Origin: Agapetus fuscipes
Taxonomy: Eukaryota; Arthropoda; Insecta; Trichoptera; Glossosomatidae
DNA: 64,000 nucleotides
Direction: 5' to 3'
Assembly (NCBI GenBank): GCA_951799405.1
Contig: OX637332.1
Location: forward strand, 28,248,832-28,312,831
Of the stretch, positions 1 through 9,884 are shown piece after piece (the stretch's first letter is position 1; the number at the start of each line of letters is the position of its first letter). Made by a program: the position numbers and the translations under genes. A model generated the notes under the pieces. It did no database searches. It saw only the letters and a program-made list of their open reading frames with translations, and was not told where the DNA came from.

Positions 1-195
1 CTTGCCGTCCTTCCCTGTAACAGGGGTGACATTGGCAAAGTGAACCATTTTTACAGCATGGGTGGTCAGCCGCATACCAACCTATAAGTCAAGGAACATA
101 CACGACAAATTACATTTTTTAAATCAATAATAATAATATACATGGACATCAAACACTTAAAACATAAAACAAATTTCACTTTAATAAACCCTGGA
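1..195 (-). mobile_element. LINE 3' unit (TTAGA-tail family), cut by window edge
   Basis: Only the 5' part of the unit is inside the window, and it continues upstream into the LINE 3' UTR as far as about 195. The same UTR follows a reverse-transcriptase C-terminus at 7598-7752, which identifies the copy as a LINE fragment and not a free-standing short repeat. Confidence 0.8.
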
Positions 196-208
196 CTTAA
201 AACATTAT

Positions 209-545
209 ATAATCTGGGCTATCGTGCAGCGGATGGCTCAGTTAGTAGAGCGCTTGCATTCAACGCAAAAGCGCCAGGGTTTGATTTTCAACAAGGGTGT
301 AAGAAATCCTATCCTTTTACGTTGTTTATGTACAACCCAAAAACAAGATACCAATAAGGTTTACTGAAAACTCCACAATAAATAAGAATCAGATCGTTCG
401 GTAGGTGGAAAACCTTTTATTCAAATGAAGTAGTTGGCGTAAGGCCGGTCCCTTTACCTGTAATAAAAAAATTACACGCGCAACATGCAACCCCTATGGA
501 GATACCGTGGAATAAAGTTTCAATATATGTGCAGCTGAAATGCAT
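209..545 (+). mobile_element. tRNA-derived SINE, family A
   Basis: The head has an A-box-like GGCTCAGTTAGTAGAGCGC and a weak B box (AGGGTTTGATTT). The body follows other family A copies: a segment ending CCTTTACCTGTAA, then 'gcaacccctatggagataccg' and an ATATATGTGCAG end. It inserted next to the LINE unit at 1-195. The tRNA-like part most resembles tRNA-Ala, but the acceptor stem is not maintained, so this is not a tRNA gene. Confidence 0.75.
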
Positions 546-608
546 TTTGACTTAATGTAAATGTCCATTTTATTTACTGAAATGTCATACATTCAGACAT
601 GTTTTTTA

Positions 609-861
609 CCTTCACTTATAGGTTGGTATGCGGCTGACCACCCATGCTGTAAAAATGGTTCACTTTGCCAATGGCACCCCTGTCTCAGGGAAGGACGGCA
701 AGAGTTGCAGGGTGTATGTCCATTTGAGATTTGGTTTTTATGTTGTAGGTTCACATGAGGCATGTGCAAGCGCGAACTTGTACGTGTCTGGTTGTGAGAA
801 TGCATGTAATGTGAATCTCCAATGTAGCATATTTTTGCAACTTAGATTAGATTAGATTAGA
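609..861 (+). mobile_element. LINE 3' unit, near complete
   Basis: The copy runs from the CACTTATAGGTTGG start to a (TTAGA)4 tail. The upstream sequence is not LINE UTR, so it is truncated at or near the recurrent start point of the family. Confidence 0.85.
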
Positions 862-1557
862 AGCTAGTCTTGCATATTTAGGATTGCATACTTACATCTA
901 TCTATTCTCATATGCACATTATTTTTAAAATAAATTAAAAAAAACCATTACAAGTCAATAGTCATACCACGAAAAGAAAAAAATCACAGAATTACTTTTA
1001 GTTTACATTATTATTATGCGCACGGCAGCCGCTGGTAAGATGTATTGTTATTATTTATGTTGCTTTACTTTTCTATAAACTTATTCATATTTAGGTTAGG
1101 TTAGGTTAGGTTCATCAATTTACACGGTGCCGTGTCTATAAGTTTGCAACTTCGCGAATAAAGTAAGTCAACTTCGCCGTGCGCATACCTATTAACAACC
1201 TTAAGTTTATCTACTTTACCTACCGTTAAGGAATTTGTGATAGTTCACAGCACAATAATTCGTTTTTAAAAACATTCAATACACAAACGCAACTAACAGG
1301 AATGTGTTATCAAACGAGGAAGGAAGCTTTAAATAATAATTGATTGATGGCACTAATAGTGCTGCCGCAATTGCAGCACATAAGCCATCTGCGATCGCTA
1401 CCGTTACATGACAGCAAATTTCAGCAAACAATTTTCGATGTTTGGTTAATCAATTAACCGCCATTGCTGTTTAGGTCACAGCCAACCATTCTTGTGAAAA
1501 AAAAAATCTGAACCGTTTTAAGTACCTACGCAAGTTGTGACTATCAGAGCAGACAAG
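862..1557. other. no gene seen; contains (TTAGG)4
   Basis: I see no coding exon or known repeat here. Bases 1091-1110 are four perfect copies of TTAGG, the arthropod telomere repeat, in an interstitial position. Confidence 0.5.
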
Positions 1558-1781
1558 TACGGTGGTACCTCAAGATACGAGTGCCCTAACATACGATTTA
1601 TTTGAGATACGAGCTGTCGAGTGAGCGAAGTTTTGTTTTGAAATACGAGCTACATATGAGATAAGAGCGATATTTGGGAAATAAACGCCCAGAAAAAGTT
1701 CAACAAGTACCTACTAGTTATAATAAATAAATCACTTTTGTGTTCTTTCGGGTTTGACCATGTTCTACTTGCAGCTCTCAC

Positions 1782-1830
1782 ATCTGCCGACGTTTCGCTT
1801 TCACGAGCAGAAAGCATCTTCAAGGCGATT
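1782..1830 (-). ncRNA. hammerhead-ribozyme-like motif 1 (decayed core)
   Basis: On the minus strand the order is AAUCGCC, UUGAAGA, U, stem II GCUUUC/GAAAGC (6 bp, 7-nt loop), GAAA, CGUC, GGCAGAU. The last strand pairs with AUCGCC as stem I, with one bulged A. The only core deviation is the first base (U for C of CUGANGA). The arrangement is that of the minimal type-I hammerheads described from Penelope-like elements. It probably no longer cleaves. Confidence 0.5.
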
Positions 1831-2377
1831 TTTTAAATCGCCGTGGCAGGTTTCGTTGTCTTCGCGGACGCCTAGTTATTTGAGATACGAGTTGTCGAGC
1901 GAGCGAGTTTTAAAATAAGAAGGACAATTGAGATACTAGCGACATTTGGAAAATAAACACCCCGAAGAAGTTGCAACTGGTCGTGCATCGAAACTATTTA
2001 ATGGCACATACCTAACTCATTTCCACAGCATTCTGAAAGGGAGGAGGAAGAAACAAACCTACTTAGACATTTATTTGAATCAGGCGACCAAAGGCAAAGA
2101 CCAGTGACTAAAATTAAGAATACAGTAGCACAAACAAATATACCTGTATATACGTAAACTTTATAACAACCAGATTTTTTGCTTTACATTCTCTTTTATT
2201 ATGTTTTTTTACAATATTTATCATTTATAAATATATTTTTCTTATTCAAAAACATTTATGGAGACCATTTTTGGGGCTGGAACGGATTAATGGCATTACA
2301 ATTAATTTCAATGCGGAAAATGCTTTGAAATAGGTACGAGCCAATTGACTTACGAGCAAGGTAACGAATGTATGTCA

Positions 2378-2644
2378 TGTATGTCCTTGACTTATAGGTT
2401 GTTATGCGGCTGACCACCCATAATATAAAAATTGGTTCACTTTGCCAATGTCACCCCTGTTTCAGGGAAGGACGGCAAGAGTTGCAAGGCTTATGTTCAT
2501 TTGAGATTGGGTTTTTATATTGTAGGTCCACATGCGGCATGTGTTAGCGCGAAATTATACATATCTGCTTGTGGGAATGCATTTAGTGTAAATCTTAAAT
2601 GATATATATCTTTGCAGCTTAGATTAGATTAGATTAGATTAGAT
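2378..2644 (+). mobile_element. LINE 3' unit inside Tigger remnant
   Basis: Complete unit with a (TTAGA)4-5 tail, inserted in the right half of the pogo-type element, so it is younger than that element. Confidence 0.85.
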
Positions 2645-2652
2645 AACGAAAC

Positions 2653-2908
2653 GTTTTTTTTTTTAAATAGATTTTTGAAAGGAATGCAATTCACCAGCCT
2701 ATTCTGCCTGGCTAGAAACAGGTACTAATATTATCAATTAATAATTTAATATTGTATATTTTAATTAATCATTAATCAATAATTACACAATAACATCTGT
2801 TGAACAAGTTATGCTCAAATGACCCAATCGGAGATTGAACCAACGTTATTCTATTCCAAATACGCTAGAAAGCTCAGCCACTTGACTTCCTAGGCCATAA
2901 CACCGATA
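2653..2908 (-). mobile_element. tRNA-derived SINE, family L
   Basis: Read on the minus strand it begins with a class-II-tRNA-like head (GTTATGGCC type A box; B box GGTTCAATCTCC), passes through an AT-rich palindromic centre and ends in a CAGGCAGAATAGGC segment and an A-run (T-run on + at 2653-2664). Confidence 0.75.
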
Positions 2909-3230
2909 ATAATAATAATAATATTAGGATGATTTATTTGGTGAGCGCTGTTTTTGTGTGTATCACACCTCAAGAGCCCTCTGCGAGCTTGGTCGTCGCT
3001 GTAGAAAGCGCCAATTCTCAAGCAAGACCCAGTTGTTGTAAGGTTGGATGGACCTTTCAGTGACCGGTCTTTGGTAAAGGTTTATGAATTTTTCAACTCA
3101 GCGAAGAGCACATTCGAAATATAAATGGTATATTTTTGTGCTCCGCCGGGATCCGAATCCACAACCTTCCATTTACGAGTCCGAAGTGTTGCCACTACGG
3201 ACTATGGACCGGTCCAAGATGCCAACGATA
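2909..3230 (-). mobile_element. tRNA-derived SINE, family G, full length
   Basis: The minus strand reads from a CCGTAGT head with B box GGATTCGGATCCC through GGAGCACAAAAATA and GACCGGTCACTGAAAG to an (ATT)n tail, which lies at 2910-2928 on the + strand. It abuts the family L copy, so the tail marks the insertion junction. Confidence 0.8.
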
Positions 3231-3272
3231 CTCTCTCGTAACTCACAACTCGTATCTGGAGGTATCACTGTA

Positions 3273-4006
3273 CCTGGTTACTCACTTTACATGCTATATG
3301 ATGTGATTCTGTCGTTTGACATTCGCTTAACAGTGCATGCACAAAATTGTTCGTAACTTTAGGCATTAGGCAAGAATACATCGCGAATAATTTCTGCAAG
3401 AGAACTGAGTAAGTATTAAGTAGCTTACAATCATAACTAGTTTACTGTTTGTTTTTTTTTCTTTTCAACTTATCTATTCAAAATCATTCCTGCATTCAAT
3501 TCTTTGAAAGAGTTATACAATGTGTATGTGAAACATGGATTGAGAAATAATATTTCACCGATGATGATGACAATATTCCTTGAAATATTTATTTACGGCA
3601 TAAGCCTTTTACAAAATAAGTACATATTAAAGGAAGCTTATACAAAACAACAAAAAACAATAAAATACAAGAATAAAAAAGTATGAAACATTACGGTAAA
3701 ACATAAGAAAGGATAAAATAAACCTATTAATAAACAGTAGTTTAGAAGCAAAGCAAAAACATACTAAAAATAAAAACTGCAAGAACTATTCAAATATCAT
3801 TAATTAAATATTTATTAAGTGCCAACTTTTACATATTAATATCATTGCAATGTTGACCCACACTTCGATAGGTATTGCCCAGACGTTGAATTCGATCTAT
3901 GGAACAATTATGACAATGCGTGGTCGATGAAACTACAGGGTGGTAGAGATATCTTTGTCTAGTTTGTATATTTGGTATATTTTTTTATCTGGTATAAAAT
4001 AATAGA
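3273..4006. other. no feature recognised
   Basis: AT-rich sequence. The 60-codon ORF at 3504-3686 is Lys/Ile-rich low-complexity translation without a recognisable domain. Confidence 0.4.
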
Positions 4007-4582
4007 ATTATAGGTTAGTATGAGGCTGACTGATATTAAACAACCACCTGGAGGCATTCGAAATGTGGATTTGGAGAAAAATGTCCAAGACATCATGGGT
4101 CGAAAAAAAGTCTAACGAAGGGGTGTTGCGGGACGTAGAAGAGAGAAGAGAGCATATAAGTTATACTTTGAAGAGGAAAGCCAAGCTAATATGGCGCTCG
4201 ATTAGACATTTTTTAACAGCATCTTCGAAGGAAAAATCTTCGGAAGACGAACAAGAGGTCGCTTAAGAATTTCATACTTCAAGGATGTGAAGCGACTCAT
4301 GGATGTCTCCTCCTATTCGCACCTCGAGAGGATGGCAACAGAGAGAGACAAATGGCTGACACAATTTTAGAAGATGATGATGATGATGACGAGGCTGACC
4401 ATCCACGATGTACAAAAATATTCACTTTTTCAAAGTGACCATTGATACAGTGAAGGTCGGCAAAAGTTGCAGGACTTATGTTTATTTGAGGTTAGGATAT
4501 GAATTTGTATGTACACACGTGAACGTGTCATTTTTGGCATGGATGTAATATGAATTTTAAATGTTAATATATCTTTAATCGC
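4007..4582 (+). mobile_element. LINE 3' unit split by a second LINE
   Basis: The first 24 bases of the unit (ending GAGGCTGAC at 4022-4030) are separated from the rest (4391-4582) by a 360-bp insertion. The nine bases GAGGCTGAC are repeated at 4391-4399 as a target-site duplication. The unit ends near ATATCTTT without a clear TTAGA tail because a family L SINE follows. Confidence 0.85.
4031..4390 (+). pseudogene. 5'-truncated non-LTR retrotransposon, RT C-terminus, (GAT)n tail
   Basis: Translation gives the end of an insect LINE ORF2. One frame has KTSWVEKKSNEGVL and LIWRSIRHFL; after a frameshift near 4250 a second frame has RTRGRLRISYFKDVKRLM, then HLERMATERDKWLTQF and a stop at about 4368. 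The order (SWV..NEEVL, RGRPR-like, ERD.W) is that of reverse-transcriptase C-termini in many insect LINEs. The element ends in GATGATGATGATGAC and is bordered by the 9-bp duplication GAGGCTGAC. It is non-functional and of a different family from its target. Confidence 0.8.
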
Positions 4583-4808
4583 TGTTATGGCCGAGGGGAT
4601 CAAGTCGTTATTCTTGACTTGCGTATTTAACACAATAACATTGGTTCAAATCCCGTCTGCCGTTTTGACAATAACTTCGACTCTGTTTCAACAGATGCCA
4701 TTGCATGCACACAAGCTTCTGCTTTCGCATGAAACAACTGCCCATGCAAAATAAATTTTTGGTGGTTGGTGGATTGAATTCCTCTTCACAAAACTGTTGC
4801 TTCACAAA
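4583..4808 (+). mobile_element. tRNA-derived SINE, family L
   Basis: The head GTTATGGCCGAGGGGATCAAG and B box GGTTCAAATCCC are typical of class-II (Leu/Ser-type) tRNAs. The 70-bp head is followed by the family L body, which runs to a CTCTTCACAAA end. It sits directly at the 3' end of the preceding LINE unit. Confidence 0.7.
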
Positions 4809-5279
4809 AATCCAACTTATTAGATTAGATTATCCAAATTACTGAAAGACGTGGTAAGTTGTAAAACGTATTTGGTTGTTCAAATGAAAGTTTACAAGAA
4901 CGTCCAAACAAAAATCCATTTGTACAACAGAATTATGATCCGAAATGTTTTCACTGCCGAGACCAGTGTTTTCTATGTTTAGATTACTATTGGTAGACTA
5001 CAATTTGCCTAAGTGAATCGTACATGCAACGTAATGGTGTATGATGAAAAATGAAATTTGTTTATTATTAGAAATATTCCAATAGAAAGTTGTGTTATTA
5101 ATTATGGTTGCGATTATGTGGATCACTACTTCACCGAAAAACGAAATTTCATATTGCAAGTTTCATAAATTATTTCGTTGAAAAATGCAGTTCAATGCCT
5201 CCTTAAAATTTGTGAACTGCTAAAAAAAACTGCTGAATCATTACTAAAATCATTTTCTTCAACTACTGTTTAGGAGATG

Positions 5280-5470
5280 TCAGATGAAAGCGTTAAATGG
5301 TAAGACCGAGGAAAGAAATGGATAAAGCAAATAGGTGAGATTGGGAAAGAATGGAACCTGCAGAGTGAAAAAGAGAGAAGAGTATGTTTGAGGAAAGTGA
5401 TGAATGTTGAAGAGATGAAAGCGTATGCAAGGACAGAAAAAAGTGGAGACGCACCTTCGGAGGTAACAAC
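5280..5470 (+). pseudogene. LINE reverse-transcriptase C-terminal fragment
   Basis: The reading RPRKEWIKQIGEIGKEWNLQ followed by RRVCLRKVMNVEEMK matches the C-terminal block seen in the other LINE copies of this window (RPRKxW.DQI.E...EWN.Q...KRR.CMKKVM..EEMK). A frameshift near 5440 replaces the usual KDRKKW with KSGDAP. No start or active-site region is present. Confidence 0.7.
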
Positions 5471-5780
5471 CACCCCTAATGGAACGTCGGCAAGATACAG
5501 TACACTTAAGTACTGGTTCTTAGCTTGTAGGTTGGTATGTAGCAGTGGCGAAGGGTGCCATACAAGCCGATTTCCATCGGTTTCCCGTTTCAAATGAGGC
5601 AAAAATGATAATAAAGTAGACTGCATGGTTTCAATGGGGAAAAAATACGTATTGTTTCTTTGGTTTTAGTTAAAATTCGTTCCCCCAAACTCTCAGATTG
5701 GTTGATGGTTTCCTCTGCAAAGGTCTGAGTATTGAATCTGTTTGTTTTTATCTTACTTTTTTCTTTTTACTTTCTTCGGC

Positions 5781-5966
5781 TCATAAGCCTTGAAGGCTCA
5801 GGGCCTCCCGCACCACAATCCTCCAGGACTCTCTGCCTTGTGCTGATTCCCTCCATGGTCCCCTCACTTCCAAAGCTTCGGCGTCGGCTTCAACGTTGTC
5901 TGCCCACCGCATCCTGGGACGTCCGAGTGGTCTAACACCTGAGGGAACCTTGATACCTGATAACAC
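5781..5966 (-). pseudogene. LINE reverse-transcriptase C-terminal fragment (second type)
   Basis: The minus strand encodes GRPRMRWADNVEADAEAL followed by RESWRIVVREAL and a stop. GRPR.RW.D.VE.D followed by a W/RD.W block is the usual C-terminal end of insect non-LTR reverse transcriptases. It is more GC-rich than its surroundings. Only about 60 codons survive. Confidence 0.65.
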
Positions 5967-5984
5967 CTTGTTTTTATCATTTAC

Positions 5985-6222
5985 TGATATTCTTCTTCTT
6001 CTTCGTGTCAGACACTACACTACTCTTGCCCAGTGTCGGGCAACATCCACTGCTTCACTATTACTCTCCATTAGGTCGGCCAGTGAGCAGCTTGTTGGGC
6101 AGATCCGAAGATGGTCCATTGACTGTTGGGCTCCGCATTCACAGAGCGTGGTGTCATCTTGATAAAGGATTCCCCAGGCCCTCATGTTACAGCGAGCTCT
6201 GCCAACACCCGTACTTTTATTT
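5985..6222 (-). pseudogene. LINE C-terminal zinc-knuckle fragment
   Basis: The minus strand reads RARCNMRAWGILYQDDTTLC, ECGAQQSMDHLRICP, then a Leu/Ala-rich helix ending ARHWARVV and a stop. The C-x-C-x(7,8)-H-x(4)-C pattern is the C-terminal zinc motif of many Jockey/CR1/R1-type LINE ORF2 proteins. A (GAA)n tail follows (TTC run on +, 5990-6003). It is truncated at the 5' end. Confidence 0.7.
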
Positions 6223-6642
6223 ATTTATAGATTATTTTTTTCGATTTGAAAATGGAAGTTATTAAAATGAAGCGACCCTCATCGCATCACTTCCCGTCGA
6301 TGAGAAAGTAACAATTTCTTGGTTATTACTCCGATCAGCGGCTTCACACTCCATTGCCCGTTTTCTGTGAGGCGTGCATTTTGAGAAATTTTTATTTGAA
6401 ATAGATTTAATGCGAAAACGATTTGTCTCGTGAAATACAACAAAAAAAAAACCGCGGGTCATCCGACAGAATAAATAATCATTTGTATCGGTGATATTTA
6501 AATTCCAAATAATTTTGGTGTATTTCCACTTGAACTCTTGCTTGCTTTATGTGGTTTTTGTTTTCATCATCATTCACATTTAATAATACTTTGTGTTTAA
6601 ATTCTCCTTTCACTGCTTCTAAACGCAACTAAAAAACGCAAT

Positions 6643-6690
6643 TAAGCTACACATATAGTATAACTTCATGCCGCGTTATCCCCGAAGGAC
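6643..6690 (-). mobile_element. SINE family A 3'-end fragment
   Basis: The sequence matches the CGGGGATAACGCGGCA...CTATATGTGTAGCTTAA terminus of family A copies such as 25371-25682. The rest of the element is not visible. Confidence 0.45.
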
Positions 6691-6794
6691 CTAATGAGAG
6701 AGCACCATAAGGGACCTGTTTTGCCTGGTTCCCAGGCTTTTGAAGGTAGTTTCCCGAAGTAGCTCCTTATGATGCATGAATTGTGGATAATTTC

Positions 6795-7010
6795 CACGCA
6801 GCCAATTCTCAAGCAAGACCCAGTTGTCGTAAGGTTAGATGGACCTTTCAGTGACCGGTCTTTGGTAAAGTTTTATAAAATTTTCAACCCAGCGAAGAGC
6901 AAATTTGGAAACATAAATGGTTTTTTTTTTTGCTCCGCCTGGATTCGAATCCACAACCTTTCATTTACGAGTCCGAAGTGTTGTCACTGAACTACAGACC
7001 GGTCCAAGAC
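6795..7010 (-). mobile_element. SINE family G, 3' end missing
   Basis: The head and middle are present on the minus strand (GACCGGTCTGTAGTTCAGTG, B box GGATTCGAATCC, GACCGGTCACTGAAAGG). The (ATT)n tail and last 80 bp are lost. Confidence 0.75.
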
Positions 7011-7014
7011 TTGG

Positions 7015-7590
7015 ACTTGTTCTATCATATCTATTTTTTTTCTACCATATTATGCCAAGAGCTACTTATTTATTTCTGTATTTTGGCAATAACATTTAGA
7101 TTTTACACGACATGTGTGTAAATAAATAACGTTTTTGTTTTGTATTATTTCTTAATTTCTTTTCAATCTACAGTTAAGTCATGACTTTTTTCCTCACGAT
7201 GTAATTTTTGGATCAGCCATTGCGCACATGTGCTTCTCAATCCGAGGTCACAACTCATGACTGCGAATTACGTGAGTTGAAAATACGTGAAAAAAATTGT
7301 ACCGTAGCCGTGTGCAGTTTATCCACTTAAAGACCTCTGTGTGTGTGTTTTTTTTTATATATTATTTTCAAATTTACAGTGAACGGTAAGTCTATAATCT
7401 GCTGAATCAAAGTTGTCTAGATACGTATCAACGTTTGAGGTTCCACTTCCTATATGTGTACCAGTCGCGTGTCTTGCTTGGAGGCAAAAACAAAGAAGAA
7501 TAAATAATTTGGGTGAAAACTGATTAGAAACTAATGTGAGTTAAATGAATGACTCGACTTGAAACACAGATTTCTGTATTAAATATAAAT
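7015..7590. other. no feature recognised
   Basis: AT-rich spacer without splice-bounded ORFs or identifiable repeats. Confidence 0.35.
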
Positions 7591-7597
7591 ACACTGT

Positions 7598-8099
7598 GGA
7601 TGGACCAAGTGTCCGAAATTGCGAGTGAATGGAATATCCAGAGTCATAATAAAAGAAGAGACTGCATGAAAAAGATTATGACTCTGGAGGAAATGAAAGA
7701 AGTGTGTAAGGACAGAAAGAAATGGCGGTTTATCTGTAATGTTAGCGGCTAGGGTTTATTAAATTGGAATTTGTTTTCTGTTTTAGTTTTGATGTCCATG
7801 GGTAGGTATTGTTATTAATTGATTTAAGAAATGTTATTTGTCGTGTATGTTCCTTGACTTATAGGTTGGTATGCGGCTGACCACTCATGCTGTAAAAATG
7901 GTTCACTTTGCCAATGTCACCCCTGTCTCAGGGAAGGACGGCAAGAGTTGCAGGGTGTATGTCCATTTGAGATTTGGTTGTTGTGTTGTAGGTTCACATG
8001 CGGCATGTGCAAGCGCTAAATTGTACGTGTCTGGTTGTGAAAATGCATGTAATGTGAATCTCCAATGTAACATATCTTTGCAACTTAGGTAAGATTAGA
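7598..8099 (+). mobile_element. LINE copy: RT C-terminus plus complete 3' UTR unit
   Basis: Key copy for understanding the family. Codons to 7752 give WMDQVSEIASEWNIQSHNKR, MKKIMTLEEMKEVCKDRKKW and a stop after FICNVSG: the reverse-transcriptase C-terminal end. About 100 bp of AT-rich UTR follow, then the 250-bp unit that begins TTCCTTGACTTATAGG at about 7850 and ends in a short TTAG tail. The continuity shows that the abundant 250-bp repeat of this window is the 3' end of this LINE. The copy is 5'-truncated. Confidence 0.85.
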
Positions 8100-8164
8100 T
8101 ACACTATTTTGCCGTCCGTTGTCTATTTTTTTATAAATTGAGTACTCGTTCCTACCATGTAATA

Positions 8165-8455
8165 CTAATTTTAGGATAATTTCTTTGGTGAGCACTGTTT
8201 TGTGTGAATCACATCTCAAACCCCTCTGCAAGCTTGGTCGTGGCTATAGAAAGCGACAGTTCTCAAGCAAGACTTGGTTGCTGTAAGGCTGAATGGACCT
8301 TTGGTAAAGGTATATGAATAATTTCAACCCAGCGAAGAGCATACATTTGAAAATATAAATGTTATTTTTTTTGTGCTCCTGTGGGACTCGAACCCACAAC
8401 CTTCCACATACGAGTCCGAAGCGTTGCTACTAGACTACGGAGCGGTCTACTTTAC
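8165..8455 (-). mobile_element. SINE family G, near complete
   Basis: The minus strand carries the CCGTAGTCTAGTAGCAACGC head, B box GGGTTCGAGTCCC, the GAGCACAAAAAA joint and the 3' segment ending CCAAAGAAATTATCCTAA. The duplicated-looking centre has lost the usual 'gaccggtcactgaaag'. Confidence 0.75.
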
Positions 8456-8565
8456 TTGTACTTTGTTCATGAACAAACCGGTACGAATATGCTCACGCCA
8501 TGTACTAATCAAAACTCATTTATGATGAATTCTAAACTGATTCACACTCCCGAGATGTATTTAGT

Positions 8566-8868
8566 CCGGCCGATAGCTCAGTTGGTAGAGTGATTGCATT
8601 CCATGCCGTGAGCTCGGGTTCGAGAATGTCAGAAATGATTTCCCGTTTCGGTGTTTATTTCAAACCCCAAAATAAAATACCGGCAAGGTTTACTCAGCCT
8701 TCACAAGAAATGAGTACCAGCCCTCTCGGTAGGTGGGAAATCCCCACTTCAACTGAAGTGGTTAGCGTAAGGCCGGCCCCCTTACCTGTAAAAATAAATA
8801 GGTTCAACTCGCCACATGCGACTCCTTCGGGGATAACGCGGCAAGGAATTACACTATATGTCATGCGC
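8566..8868 (+). mobile_element. SINE family A, full length
   Basis: Head GCCGATAGCTCAGTTGGTAG with B box GGGTTCGAGAATG, then the family body through CCCCTTACCTGTAAAAATAA and CGACTCCTTCGGGGATAACG to a CACTATATG end. Short ORFs across it are chance reading frames. Confidence 0.8.
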
Positions 8869-9129
8869 GTGCATAGGGTATAGGCAAATACATTTCAGAA
8901 TACATATTTTCTTCCATTCCTTTAAAATAACTCATTTGAAATTGACTGAAGTGCTAACGATGGCTCCAATCGAACCTAAATTTTAAATCTGAATATCAAG
9001 CTTAAATGATTTATTAACATATATTGCCTACCTATTAGGCGCATTTGCCTGTATGGAATGCACGCCTCTGCTATATGTGTAGCTTAGTTGCGTTTGCGTA
9101 GGTCGAATGTAAGTATCTAAAGTATAAAA

Positions 9130-9317
9130 ATGGCGATGAAAGGTATTAGTTTTCACATTTTTTTATTATTAAATGTCATCTACACAGCTCTTGCCAATCA
9201 TTATTGTATGAGGGATAATTTAGAAGTGCAGCGATTTTTCGTCTCTCTCTCGCGCTCGGAGAAAGACTCGGAGAAAATGATTATTGCTCGCAGTGGATGC
9301 GCAGGTATGCGGTGCGC
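9130..9317 (+). CDS. candidate signal-peptide first exon (speculative)
   Basis: An ATG in good context (AAAAATGG) opens a frame starting MAMKGISFHIFLLLNVIYTA. It has a hydrophobic core and an Ala-Leu-Ala cleavage site, as expected of a secreted or type-I membrane protein. After 62 codons the frame reaches a good splice donor (GCAG before GTATGC, intron from 9318) in phase 1. That is the phase needed by the first visible furrowed-like exon at 54106. The distance of 45 kb, the lack of a visible promoter and the one-in-three chance of a phase match keep this weak. The ORF itself could also be chance. Confidence 0.2.
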
Positions 9318-9417
9318 GAGCACAGTACAGGCCGGCATCCTGCTGCCTAGGAAGACGCCAACGTGACGCGATGCCTCCAAGGCGCAGTACTTCGAAAATA
9401 GTATTTTTTGAACTCAT

Positions 9418-9835
9418 AAAAAATGTCGGTTAATCTGTAACGCTGGCGTTTAAGGTTGAGGCTTTAAAAAATATATTTTTCACTTTTTTATAGAATATGT
9501 TTAGTAGGTTTTAATTTTTACTGTTTAACTGTTAAGTGTTTGTTTGGTGTATATACTTAAATGTGATTAATTGTTTGTATTCCTTGACTTATAGGTTGGT
9601 ATGAGGCTGACCATCCATACTGTAAAAAATGGTTGACTTTGCCAATGTCACCCCTGTTTCAGGGAATGTCGGCAAGAGATGCAGGGATTATGTTCATTTG
9701 AGATTGGGTTTTTATATTGTAGGTCCACATGCGGCATGTGTGAGGGCGAAATTATGCGTGTCTGCTTGTGAGAATGCGTTTAATATGAATCTCAAATGAT
9801 ACATATCTTTGCAACGTAGATTTAGATTTAGATAA
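9418..9835 (+). mobile_element. LINE copy: last RT codons, UTR and 3' unit
   Basis: A remnant of the last RT codons (CGGTTAATCTGTAACGCTGG, about eight codons) precedes a UTR variant, then the unit from TTCCTTGACTT (9590) to a TAGATTTAGAT tail. The UTR differs from that at 7752-7850, marking a second subfamily. Confidence 0.75.
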
Positions 9836-9884
9836 AATTGCAAGTAAAATCAATGATATTGATTTATATTTTAAAGGGTTTTCT

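Larger units (their letters stand above)
1560..3270. mobile_element. pogo/Tigger-type DNA transposon remnant with nested insertions
   Basis: The left end CGGTGGTACCTCAAGATACG and the right end (reverse complement CAGTGATACCTCCAGATACG) form inverted repeats bordered by TA on both sides (1558-1559 and 3271-3272), as in Tc1/mariner-pogo elements. Internal 'TACGAG' segments and a short relic at about 2037-2100 (an Arg/Lys-rich stretch followed by QTYLDIYL in one frame) resemble the end of a pogo transposase. A segment of the left end is repeated at about 1873-1990, on the other side of a hammerhead-containing insert at about 1702-1872. Three retroposons (2378-2644, 2653-2908 and 2909-3230) interrupt the right half. 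Confidence 0.7.

Noticed and set aside
1091..1110. Chromosome end
   Set aside because: Only four TTAGG units with ordinary sequence on both sides; too short for a telomere.
8566..8640. tRNA gene at SINE heads (also 25371, 39182, 58500, 60470)
   Set aside because: A and B boxes are present but the acceptor stems do not pair and each head continues into a conserved SINE body.
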